64,000 nt of DNA, taken from contig JAPEVF010000158.1 in assembly GCA_029747585.1 (NCBI GenBank), forward strand, positions 1 through 64,000. The letters run 5' to 3'. Under the pieces are notes generated by a model that saw nothing but the letters and a program-made list of their open reading frames with translations, was not told where the DNA came from and did no database searches. The position numbers were made by a program, and so were the translations under genes. Positions 1 through 10,632 of the stretch are shown piece after piece; positions within the stretch are counted from its first letter, which is position 1; every line of letters starts with the position of its first letter. This DNA is from Pleurotus djamor (Eukaryota > Basidiomycota > Agaricomycetes > Agaricales > Pleurotaceae).

Positions 1-365
1 AGAGGTGGTGGATGACGCAGATGACGATCGATCGGATGTGGATGCTCTGGACGATGTCCAGCTGGTGGAGGTTCCTGGAGACCATTTCAGCGTCGATGAC
101 GTTGATCTGGACATTGCTGAGCTACGTGATGTGCTGGCAAGCGAGCCGATGGAGGGAGATTCGGCTGAGGCACACGATGGCGATGTGCCAGCACCATCTG
201 AGGCTGCAGGCCAGCCAGCGCCGAACGTTTGGGTTTGGTAGGCTTAGTCATACCCCCTATTAAGTCGTTAATAACGTTAATAACGCCGTGCTAAAAACTA
301 ACTCGACGTCGACTCAGGTTGATAACCTGCTAATAATTCGAAAAAAAGTTTTTAGCAGAACACTA
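1..365 (+). mobile_element. 3' end of a hAT element (same family as the copy at 10633-14279), cut by the window edge
   Basis: This is the reverse complement of the terminal 365 bp of the element at 10633-14279. The acidic transposase tail and the terminal inverted repeat match it apart from about one base in an A/T run. The element ends at 365 with the complement of TAGTGTTCTGCTAAAAAC. The other end lies outside the window, so its 8-bp target duplication (expected to be GTTCGGGT at 366-373) cannot be confirmed. The near identity implies recent activity of this family. Confidence 0.85.
2..241 (+). CDS. hAT transposase, C-terminal acidic tail (partial)
   Basis: This is an open frame from the window edge to a TAG at 239-241. 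It encodes an Asp/Glu-rich tail ending in PAPNVWVW, identical to the last residues of the transposase encoded at 10758-14037. No catalytic part lies inside the window. It is the 3' end of the transposase gene of the truncated element at 1-365. Confidence 0.75.
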   Translation, partial: EVVDDADDDRSDVDALDDVQLVEVPGDHFSVDDVDLDIAELRDVLASEPMEGDSAEAHDGDVPAPSEAAGQPAPNVWVW

Positions 366-1402
366 GTTCGGGTCCGGAGACGAGACTGCAAGGCTCGTCG
401 AGTCGGTTGCAGAGTTTGTATTTGGTACAGCCTGAATAAGTGGATGCTGCCGTGTAATTTGTGGGCTACCCACGCTGTTGGACGGCTCAGTGCTGCCTTT
501 AGCATGATGTCTTCGCTACTTAACTCCAATACAAGAATTGGCAGAGTTCTTGCAAGTTCGTCTACACTCCGAGTCTCTGGGAATGAGTCGTTTGATATGT
601 TCATTCCTTTATCCCCTTCAGTCCCTAACTTGTCTGACTATCCGCATCACTGAGTAACGTTCTTCGTGTAGATTATGATTTATACCACTCCTCTCCATCT
701 TTTCACTGGTTTTTTTTTAATATAAACAACCATTATTACTTAGAGGCTACCTATCACCGGGCCGCGGACTTCGCATTACTCTCATCAAAGTGATCTCCGA
801 CTCGGTGTCTGAAGATCGTCGTGGCCCGACTCGGTGCCAGGTACGTTATCCCTAAAAGTCTCGCGGCTGGGCCAACCTGCTAACGATGTACTTTAGATAC
901 CGTGCATCAGAAAAGAAAACAACAACAGAAATGCCCCTGTGTCTTACCGATGATTTTGCGGTGATTACAAGGAACGTTGCCAGCGACGACCCTCGCAAGT
1001 CAGTCACCTGCACATGTTTCTGCCGTTCTGCCGTCTCGGGGTCGCAAGATTGAATGCAGCAACCGCAACTGTGGACTGCTTCGCAGCGCAGTTCGTAATG
1101 CGTCTGAAAATTCTACAGGGTATAGAAACACATAGCCTCGAGTGCCTTGGCCCCGATGGACGCATTGCTATAGGTCCTAGGACTGCTGCGTCTTCCACTG
1201 CGTCTTGGGTACTCATCACATGCATCACATGTGATTAGGAACGATGTCGACATTGACATTTTCCACAACCAGTAAAGGTCTAACCGCAATTATATCTTTA
1301 GGAACGAGACAATAACCAAGACCAACACTCTGAGGGCAAACCAATCGTTCATAAGCAGATGCCTCTCTTTTTGCAGAGCACTTTCAAGTTTCAGGCCCCA
1401 AA
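366..1402. other. Intergenic stretch, no supported gene
   Basis: Only short overlapping frames on both strands are present, none with recognisable domains or consistent splice signals. It separates the transposon end from the start of the broken serine-hydrolase gene and probably holds that gene's promoter. Confidence 0.5.
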
Positions 1403-3215
1403 ATGCGTTGGCTGGCTTTATACTTCGCCTCGCGAGCTCTCCACGCTGTTGGACAGTATACCGAGACACACGACACTCTCGTGATCACCTCTGCCATCGA
1501 CAACTTTGTCAATTCCATTCTCACCGACTGGAACTCACCTGGTGGTGTAGCCATCGCTATCGTTAAACAGACTGGCGCGGAGAGTTGGAACATCGAGACC
1601 AAAGGGTATGGTCGTGCTAAGGCCGACAACACACCTGTAGATGAAGACACAATATCGCGAGCAACTCAAAGGTAAGTCAAATTCATCCTTACGGATCGCT
1701 CGCTGTTTGGGACTAATTCGCCCAACCAGCTCTTCACTGCCATCGCTACAGGCATGCTTGTCGAAGATGATTCCATAACTCCTCGGTTGACTTGGAAGAC
1801 CAAGATCGCATCCATCGTTCCCGAGTGGCAGTTGGCCGACCCAGTCGCTTCTGACAATGCAAACCTCATTGATTTGATCAGTCACCGTACTGGCCTTCCC
1901 CATCACGACCTTGGGTACCATGCAACCGATACACTCTCCAATCATGTGCGTATTTTCGGAAGCGTGCTAATAATCACCCAATTCAAGTCTTGAACTGAAT
2001 TTCATCCCATAGATATCCAAATATCGTCATCTCAAGCCCTCTGCCAAATTTAGAGAGACATATCAATATAACAACAACATGTATGCCTTGCTTTCATACC
2101 TACCGACAGTGCTTCTCCCTTCTCAGCCATCCCTCGCGAGCTATGTCAAGTCGAATATATTCGATCCCTTGGGAATGACTTCCACTACCTACTCATATTC
2201 GGTGGCTCAGACTAGCGGCAACTTGGCCGATGGGTTTGCTAGACAGCAATCACCTACGTCTCCTTTTGATGCTGGTACAACACGCGTATTGCCTTATTGG
2301 GACCAGGATACTACTTTGGATGGCGATTGTGCGTATTCCACCTTCTAAGATTGGGTGATACTCTGGCTGACGTACCACTTCACTGTAGTTACGGGTCCGG
2401 AATGAAATGAAGGCCCGTTTCTTACGCCTCCGGGCTTGCACGGGCGCCTTTCTTAAGTGCCATCACATCGCCACCTGTCAACGTCACCGTATATTAAATA
2501 ATTAATGGTTAGTGATGTCATCAAGGTACGTAGCTGATCCTTGCCTTCGAATTGTTATTGATTGTGGGAATGTTTTATTGACCGTGCGAACCCGCCATTT
2601 CTAATCTTTTTTCCTTCTACCATGCTAACTATGCACCTGACTTGATACCCCTTGGAGTCCAAGGACGTATACGACCATCTCAGCTTAAGTATATCCCAAG
2701 ATTCAGTGCATGAGATCTTGAGAGACAAGAGTCTCAAGGGTTTCGAGAGGTACATATTAGGTATGTACCAAAAGGTAAGCATTTTTTCCTCCCACGCGAC
2801 TTGTCTCTTACCCCCATTACCCGAACGTCTGAAAGTGCTCAAATTCAACACGCTCAACTTTGGCCGGCTACGATGCGCGCGAAAACGCTAGGGTCCTTTA
2901 AGGAAAGGTCTTGGCGGAGTAGATGGATGAACTGGAGGAAGGGTTGCAGCCCTTGGCCTCACGAACAGTGCGCCCAAGTCCCCCAGCTCATATCTCAATT
3001 TTCCACTCACACAGACGACTCACAGTCACAGATGATATCTAAGCGAAATACAATCCCTTTCGGCACCGTACCCCGCACTTCAGGGTCATCCCCACACCCC
3101 AGAAGTTTCCTCCCCCTCCCGCCCGGAAACCCAACCTCCCGAAAACTACAATCCAAGGGTTGAGCACAGGCTCTACGTAAACTCTATGTATACACGAACG
3201 ATTACCTCAAACAAC

Positions 3216-4512
3216 GACGATGAATAGACAAGCCGCTGAGGAGATATCCAAGGTGGTTGGTTGGCCGGCTGTTGAGAGAAACGCGAGCAGTGAGTTTTTC
3301 TTCGATTTACTCGCTCTAAAAACGTTGTAACTCACTAATTCTACTCTTTGGACACATTCAGCCGGCCGTTCTAGAGTCTCCAGACCCTAGCTAACGATAG
3401 CCTCCCTCCGAGACTCGAGTACCCCCGGAATCACGACCTCCGAAATCGTCGATTCAAGTGCTGAAAATACGCGCTAGAGGATCATTATCGATACAAATAG
3501 ATCATACCAGAAGATGGAGATGAACCAATTAGGCGTTGGGGAGATATCCAATGCCATTGATGGACCGGCTTGCAAAAAAAAAANTTGGACGCGGTGAGTT
3601 TTACTTGAGTTCTCTTGAACCAGGATGGATGGGAAAGGCTTACTGCGAGTGGTAGACATGCGCCGCCGCTCTGGACTGAGTACCTGAGGTGGTTTTGGTA
3701 GTGCTCGGCCAGCCCACCTCTTCCTTGTACCCCAGAACACACACAAGTTGGAAATTCGACTTCGGTGGTGATTTCATGCGGGCTAAAGCAGCATCAATAC
3801 GATACGAAGAGGATCCGAGAGAGAATAGATGAACCGACCAGGTGTTTGGGAGATATCCGAGGCCGAAGGTTGAGCCGGCTCTGGATGAAGTCGAAAATGG
3901 TGAGTTTTTACAATCTCTCCCTTCGATGATCCTTGACTTACCATAGCTCTAAGACGCCTCCAACTGATCTCTCGACCCCGTAGGCACTGAATTGAGCACC
4001 CTCCTTCGAGGCCTCCTCCTCCTCGTACCACAGGTGTACACCTCGTGAAATTGACTTCGATGGCGATCTGATATGCGCTGACGGTGCGTCATCACGTCAT
4101 GAACATGGTCCAGAAGGAGTCGACGAACCCTCAAAATGTTGTTGAGTTATTCAAGGTCAAAGGAAGCTGACCAGCTGGATAGAAACTCAAAGTAAGTTTT
4201 CGTCATGTTTTGATGGCTTCAACAGGCTATAACTGGCTTACCATCACCTGTAGGCACCCACACTCGCTCCACGGAAGCCGTAGGCACTGAATTAAGCACG
4301 CTGCGCCCTCTATCGAGCCCTCCTCCTCGTACCTTGGAGCGTGTACCTCAAAAATTCGAATTTCGAAGAGGTCTCTGGTACGATACATCATTGTTAGCAC
4401 CACACGAAACACGGTGCTATAAGGAATAGCCGGACCTTACAATTGCTGTTGAGTTATACGCGGTCGAAGGAAAGGCCGGCTTTGTAGAAAATTGAACAAG
4501 GTTAGTTGTCAC
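3216..4512 (+). repeat. Five degenerate tandem repeats of about 300 bp with splice-donor-like ends
   Basis: Related blocks begin near 3220, 3513, 3822, 4112 and 4420. Each has a GAGATATCC- or GAGTTAT-like core, then a CCGGCT-like core, then a GTGAGTTTT, GTAAGTTTT or GTTAGTTG donor-like end. Acceptor-like CTGTAG or CCGTAG and GCACTGAATT sequence recurs in units 3 and 4. The frames contain stops in units 4 and 5. It looks like a repeated exon-intron module that has decayed, or a satellite inside the 7.3-kb insertion. No protein family is recognised. An N at 3584 follows a run of A. Confidence 0.55.
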
Positions 4513-4698
4513 TACGCTTCAATGGCTTGGAATGATGATAACTCACTTAGTATGCTTTCTAGACACCTACACCCAATCTATGGACGCTCCTGGACGCTGT
4601 TATAACATCCTCCATACGGCTACCCAGCGCGGCAGATCAAGACGAGATTGAAGGACTTGCATACGCTGTGACGACATGCAGCGTGTGCTTAGGAGAGG

Positions 4699-4706
4699 GT
4701 GGATAT
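4699..4706. repeat. Target site duplication, left copy (hAT at 4707-9034)
   Basis: GTGGATAT directly precedes the terminal repeat TAGGGCTTCC. The same eight bases follow the right terminus at 9035-9042. Confidence 0.93.
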
Positions 4707-4724
4707 TAGGGCTTCCACCCGTAG

Positions 4725-4868
4725 CTGTATATACGGTCTATACGGCACCGTATATAAGTACCCCGTGCTGTACCGTATAGTAATTCATGGATATGAGAAT
4801 ACGTACGGGTTAGAATACAGTTTTGGTAGTTACGGGCCGTCCGGGTACCGTCCGTATACGGCTTACGG
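4725..4868. repeat. Left subterminal TATACGG/CCGTATA repeats of the hAT element
   Basis: Several copies of TATACGG, CCGTATA and related TACGGG/CCGTA words in both orientations are crowded next to the left terminus. The right subterminal region (8880-9030) has the same words. In hAT elements such subterminal repeats commonly bind transposase; that role here is inferred. Confidence 0.6.
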
Positions 4869-5431
4869 TTGAGGCGTGAGAAAGAGCTGTACAGCCCTTA
4901 TGCGGGCATTTTCTGTTTCCCGACCACCACCGAACATCGCAGTCAACGTCCTCGCCGAGACCTAAGGTGTCAAACTCCGCGGCGCCACTTCTTCCCTCAT
5001 CTACAATTGCCACATTGCACCAATGTGTCAGGCGACGACAAAGCATCTGAACCAATGTGAACAACCGGGCCCCGTTCACGATCAACACCTGCGTCCAAGC
5101 TGGTATGTCCCGCTTTGACCAGTCCGTCGCACATGCTCTGCGCAGGGGAAGCCAGGGGGGACCAGAGCATCGTGTTGAAGCACCATATGGCTCTGGTAAG
5201 TTCTCATAATTTCCCCCATATTACTGGTCATTGAAAGACATAGCTTTTAGGGTCTTGCCATGGTCTGCTCGCCACCACTCGTGCTTGTCCTAAAAACGGT
5301 CCGTGTTGTCGAAGAAACAGGAGGCTCAGGGGATGAGATGGACTTTGTATAAAATGGCGCACAGAACTGTGAGTTTCTCCCCAGCAAAGCTTGCTAACCA
5401 CATCCTCCTTCGACACATCCTCATTTTCTCT

Positions 5432-8400
5432 ATGTCTGACCAGTGTGCTATCGGTCCCGATGGGCAGCTCCTCCCCGCATCCAAGATCGACTTTATCTAC
5501 GACCCTGAGGACCCTCGTCCTATGCCAGCACCTAACGGTACGCACCTATGGTTCTTGAATCATATGCTCAAATACTAACTGAACCCGACAGAGTCTCGCG
5601 CCAGCCGGGTGCGCCGTCCGACCGACAAGGCTCAAGGTGCAATTGCGTCGCTTCGCCACAACGAGTTCGGGAAGCTTGAGCCCAAGTTTCGAACATCTTC
5701 AACTCGGGTAACGGCTAGATCGTCCAAGAAGGTGGTGGCCGTGGGGGATGAGGATGATGCTGAGGATACGGACTTCATTCCTGAGGCAGATGGTGAGGGA
5801 AGTGAAGATGACGTTGGTGAAATCTCCAATCAAGAGGTGTGTCTCTTCCCACTGGCGTTTGTTCTCTTCCTCACTAATAATTGACCTCTCAGCTCGCCTC
5901 TACACTCCCAGCAAAGATCGTGGTATCCACGAAGCGTCCTCGTGGGTCAGACCTGAAGTCTTCCCCTCCGAACGTCAAGCGCAACCGCGCCGTTGCCGAG
6001 GCAGGTGACCCTCCTCCTCCAATCACTCCTACTGTTGCGCCAACGGGGCTGAAATCCGTATGTCACTATTTATATCACCTCCTCAAATCTCTCACATCCT
6101 TTCTGCCGTAGCGCGCTCCGATCTATCTCTTCTTCGAGGAGGTCGCATCGCCCATGGACCACCCTTTCCCTAAGGGGGAACGGCACTATATCTGTTATCA
6201 TGACCCCGCCCGTAAGGAACTGAAGGTCACTGCCGCTATGAAGCACAGTACCACGGGTGAGTTCATACCTCTACATGTCAATCGGAGTGGAACTGATGCA
6301 TATACCACATTGATCAGGCTTGGTCGCCCACTTGAGGAAGTTTCCAATCATGTATCGCTTCTTTGAAGTTCTCAGAAGCCGAAAGAGTCCGCCCGATGCT
6401 AACGATATTGAAATTGCCGTGAACCGCAAACCCATGTCTGCGGAACTCCTTAGTGACTTTGTTCGTACACAAGAGCAGCATGTCGCTACCTTAGATGAAC
6501 TGTTCAAGCAGCAACGGGACAAAGATAAGGTAAGCCTTCCTATCCTAGCTCAGATGCGTCTGCTGATCATATTCCAGCCCAAGTTCAATCAGGATGTCTT
6601 TGACAAGTTGCTTGCGGAGTGGATGGTATCCTGTGACCAGCCCTTCACCGAAGTCGACCGCCCTGAGCTACGTGCTTTGATACAGTACCTCTTCCAAACT
6701 GGTGGTCAAGAGACGGAAATCCGTATACCAGGTCACACTACCGCTAGGAAGAAAATAATGAAGCTGGGTGAAGACACCATTGACGAGATGGTAATAATGT
6801 TCTCGGTAAGTCCTTCCAACGTTCCCATTAAATTTTCGCTTCCCTGAAACCCATATAGAAAGTGAAATCAAAGGTGTCGCTCTCACTCGACGCGTGGACG
6901 TCATCCAATCAACATGCATTTTTGGCCATTGTTGCCCATTTCGTCAACAATGATGGTGTTTTGGGTATGACTCTTTCTCTCTGATTCTCCACCGCGCCGC
7001 TTAATGCTGACATGGGGCATTGCAGAGGAACTTTTAATCGATTTCAAGGAGCTTATAGGAAGTCACTCAGGGGCGAACATGGCAGAGGCGGTTTGGTCTA
7101 CGATGCAGCGTTTTGGGCTCGTTGGAAAGGTACGTTCGCGTATTGACTTGTCGCTCATCTGATTTGCTTATGGTCTACCCACAGGTTATCGCCATTGTTA
7201 TGGACAATGCATCTAATAATGACACGCTCATGACGACCCTCGAAGCCTTGCACCGTGGGGCAGGATTTGACTTTCCTGCCAAGGATGCGCGTTTACGGTG
7301 CATTCCCCACACAATCCACCTTGCTGCCCTATGTGTACGCTCATCCATCCTGTTTACCCATTCTTCTTTGAACTAATTTTCAACCGACAGCTTCTCGAAG
7401 GTATCGGCGCCCTCTCCCCATCAGACCAGGTTCGCGCGGCTGGTCAAGAAGGAGGCTACCAATCTGTGGTCACCGCAGATGATGAGGATGATGATGCATT
7501 GTTCTTGGGAGAAGATGGTGACGATTTGGACGACTCTGAGGCAACTGCACCCAAGGACGACCTGGCTGAGATATCCCTCTCTGTTGCTCGGGTATCTATC
7601 ACATAGTCTTTTGTATTTTCGTCAACCAATGAATTAATGTGCTCTTAGCTTCGCAGAATTATCCGTTCGATCCGTTCTTCACCACAGAGGCGAGGATCCT
7701 GGCTTGACGAAGTTTTGAATGCACTTCGTACTCAAACAGTGTCAACACCGTCTAATCTCCCGCTGATGCTCATTTTGGACTCAAAGACTCGTTGGTCTTC
7801 AACCCATTACATGCTTCGTAAGCTCCCTTATTTTGATTTTCTACCTTTGACTCTGATGACTTGGTACAGGCCGCGCCCTCCATCTGAAGAATGTCTTGAA
7901 TGACTTCTTGTGGAAGAACCGTGATTTGCGTGCCTACAAGCTTAGCGACAAACAGTGGGATGCCATCGAAGTAGTCAACAAGTGGCTTGATTCCTTCCAT
8001 GTCGCAAGCGTCCAAATGTCGTCAACGTTGGCGCCAATGCTTTCTACGACACTGGCCATGTTTAGGGGCCTCCAGGAGGACCTCCGCGAGATCATCGCCT
8101 CGCTTCCGGAGAGTGCCCCACGTGTGCTACGTGACAGCTTGGTAGCTTCGCATTTGAAGCTCAGCCAGTACTACACCAAGATCGATGAGTCCCCATATTA
8201 CACATGGGCGTCACGTATGTCTTTCAACTCAGTCTTAACCCTCTGATTGGCTTAACCCCCTTTATCAGTCTTAGATCCCCGGATATCGTACAAGACCCTC
8301 AAGGACGACTACAAGGAAGATAAAACACTCACCGACTACCTTGAAACCTCGAAAGCAAAGCTCACGGCTCACTTCAACACCCACTATAAGTCTCGAACGC

Positions 8401-8835
8401 CAACCCCCGTTTCCGCCTCGTCTTCGAGTCAATCCGTCACGTCCGAATCTAGCCGCAAAGATCTCCTCGCCATTTATCGCCAACGTAAAACTGCCGTCCC
8501 CGAAAGTGAAATCGAAGCCTACTGGAACCTTCCTCTTACAGACTTGGATGCTGACCCCATCCAATGGTGGACGGCGCGCCGCGAGCAATTCCCTAACCTG
8601 TCTCAGCTTGCCTATGATATCCTTGGGATCCCTGGTAAGTATTTTGTGTGCTTCGAGACGTCATATCTAGCTTGACTTTGACTTTGGACTTGCAGGGAAT
8701 GCAGTTGCTGTTGAAAGAATTTTTTCCAGCGCGCGGGATACTATTTCCCTTCGCCGCGCGAGCCTCAAGCCAGAGACGATCCGAACTCTCATGATATACA
8801 AGCAGCAAATCCGCCGCGCTCGCTCTAGCAAGTAG
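5432..8835 (+). CDS. hAT-family transposase, spliced (about 14 exons)
   Basis: Cut-and-paste transposase of the hAT superfamily. The chosen start is ATG at 5432 (MSDQCAIGPDG). An upstream ATG at 5107 with an extra exon is an alternative. In order: a Lys/Arg- and acid-rich N-terminal region; a BED-like finger remnant near 6190-6330 (HYIC, then HSTTG joined to LVAHL across an intron); an RNase H-like core with the first Asp in SLDAWTS (about 6885), the second in IVMDNASNN (about 7200) and a CIPHTIHL motif (about 7300); an acidic insert at about 7470-7560; and the C-terminal hAT dimerisation region (DPIQWW about 8555, AVERIFSSAR about 8705) with the third acidic residue. Introns of about 50-60 nt have GT-AG ends and keep the frame open throughout, so the gene appears intact. 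It ends at TAG 8833-8835. Confidence 0.85.
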
Positions 8836-8879
8836 ATTTATCACGAATGTACAAAAGACTTGATTTTCTCAAATAAATA

Positions 8880-9030
8880 GTCGTATATACGGCCGTACCA
8901 CCGTCTAACACCCCGTACCGTTCCGTACTACATCGCTTTGAGCCTCCACATACGTACGGGGTGCCCTGGGCCGTTGCCGTATAGATACCGCGTCTATACG
9001 GCCGTTCCCGTATACGGTACGGTAGGAAGC
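8880..9030. repeat. Right subterminal TATACGG/CCGTATA repeats of the hAT element
   Basis: GTATATACGG, CCGTATAG, CTATACGG and CCGTATACGG words are packed next to the right terminal repeat. They mirror those at 4725-4868. Confidence 0.6.
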
Positions 9031-9034
9031 CCTA

Positions 9035-9042
9035 GTGGATAT
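9035..9042. repeat. Target site duplication, right copy (hAT at 4707-9034)
   Basis: GTGGATAT follows GGAAGCCCTA and matches 4699-4706 exactly. Confidence 0.93.
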
Positions 9043-10624
9043 GCTTTATTAACACTCAGGGCTCCATTGTACGCAATGATGGTCGGCAAGTAGGACATTG
9101 CATTTCTTCAAGCTGAGGAGGGAGGCTGCGAGTGCATCGAGTTCAAGCGCAAGTGCCGTGTCAGCCGGAGGGAAGAAGGATGCGCTGCCGAGTCCAATTG
9201 GGTTGACGGACAGTCGTGATGATAGTGGTGTAGAGGGAGGGTATGAAGTGTACCTGGAGACAAAACACGGACTCTCAGGATTCTTTGGTTCCTTTGTCAT
9301 TTCTTTGCTTTCTATGGACTTCAGACAGACATTTCTTTTTGGACATTAGCATCATCTTTACGGACCTCCTACTATCCTGTTATACCCTTCCTCTGTGTTT
9401 TGCTCATTTCTTCCTCTTCCCTTCCCTTCCCTTCCCGTCTCTTTTCCCTTGCTGTTAGTAGCCGTGTACCCAATGCCTCCCTCTCCCCTCTTTTTCGCTA
9501 TTTTGTGCAATAGAGTCTAGACCTTCCTTCCTTTCTCCGACAGTGTAAGCTTCCCTCTCCATGCGCGGTTGGGTTGACGACGAAGAGAACACTTGCACTC
9601 TAGAACACCTAGCGTAACGAGTAACACCAATAGTACAGTAGTCGTTAGAGCGATTACTCGTGTATAATGGCTCAAACGGACCCGTTGCTTGCCACGCCAC
9701 GCGGTGGCCCATACTCACAAGTGATTGCTGGAGCTGGCGGTATTATCAGCAGCGCCAAGGACATGGTATGTTGCCTCCCAATTCTCACCAATCAATTATT
9801 GAGTGACATGCAATACCAAAGGCGAGATGGCTTCAAACTCTCCTTCTCAAAGGTCGGCATCCTGAGAGTAATCAAGTCATCATCCCGGAGGCAGCTGTAC
9901 AAGCAGTTTCAACTGGATACACTGTCAACACTGATCAACCATATGCGTGCGTATTTCTTCCAAATACCAGATGTGATTCTCACCCCCCGCAATATAGTTC
10001 ATTACCGCTAGTCCTTCCAGCGACTTACGGTGGAGGCTCCATAATCAGGAATTGGCGAGGCAGTGGTAAGCATTGGTTTTTTCTGGAGGATTGTCATTAA
10101 TTCACCCGTGTCACTTAGTCATTATTGAGGTATGTACTATTTCCGTTGTAGCTTGTATCTGATGCTCATCGCATCGAAATAGCACGGAGGATCGATAAAC
10201 GGTAAGCCTTTGTGGTCCACTTGTAACGGAACGAAGTTATATATCCTGATCCGCCCCAAGGATTCAAGTCGATGATTGCTCGCCTTCCAAATGAAGGTTT
10301 TGGTTTTGCTGTACTCACTAACGATCACGATTTGGGCGGAAACATCGCATTCGCCCTCGTTTCTCGTTTAACTGATGAGGCCCTTGGGCTGACTCCTGTT
10401 GATTCCAAGGGAGAGTGAGTGCCACTCGCAGCGTATCCTGTGTACCAAAGACTCGAATCATCTCATCTTACCGTTGCAGCTCCGAACTCTTCATCAATCT
10501 GGCATACACCTACGCTCCTCAGCCCCTTCCTCGGCCAAGCAGTCCCACTTCTCCAACTGAATCTCTTGACGACCATGCCGGCGTTTATGAGCATCCTGCC
10601 TACGGAAGTGTTGAACTTTGTGTC

Positions 10625-10632
10625 ATACCTTT
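10625..10632. repeat. Target site duplication, left copy (hAT at 10633-14279)
   Basis: ATACCTTT precedes TAGTGTTC and is repeated at 14280-14287. Confidence 0.95.

Larger units (their letters stand above)
4707..9034 (+). mobile_element. hAT transposon, complete-looking (4328 bp)
   Basis: The terminal inverted repeats are TAGGGCTTCC (4707) and GGAAGCCCTA (ending 9034). They are flanked by a perfect 8-bp target duplication GTGGATAT at 4699-4706 and 9035-9042. One spliced transposase gene fills the interior. The clean duplication and open transposase indicate a recent insertion that may still be autonomous. Confidence 0.93.
2392..9697. mobile_element. 7.3-kb insertion of unknown class, hosting a nested hAT element
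   Basis: This segment interrupts the serine-hydrolase frame. Once the hAT element at 4707-9034 and one target-duplication copy are removed, about 3 kb of foreign sequence remains. ACGGGTCCG occurs at the left junction (2391-2399) and its complement CGGACCCG near the right junction (about 9679-9686), so short inverted termini are possible. I see no clear target duplication and no transposase of its own. The edges are approximate. It could also be a composite of several insertions. The region 9043-9660 holds only short weak frames and CT-rich sequence. Confidence 0.45.

Noticed and set aside
12..263. Second overlapping frame through the hAT transposase tail
   Set aside because: The same frame opens in both copies simply because the DNA is identical. 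Met/Trp-rich, no domain; the acidic frame fits the transposase end.
288..653. Frame spanning the end of the hAT copy and its flank
   Set aside because: It crosses the transposon terminus, so it is an accident of the junction.
2555..3163. Possible exons in the left part of the 7.3-kb insertion
   Set aside because: Short frames with plausible splice words but no family resemblance and no consistent reading frame; described only as part of the insertion.
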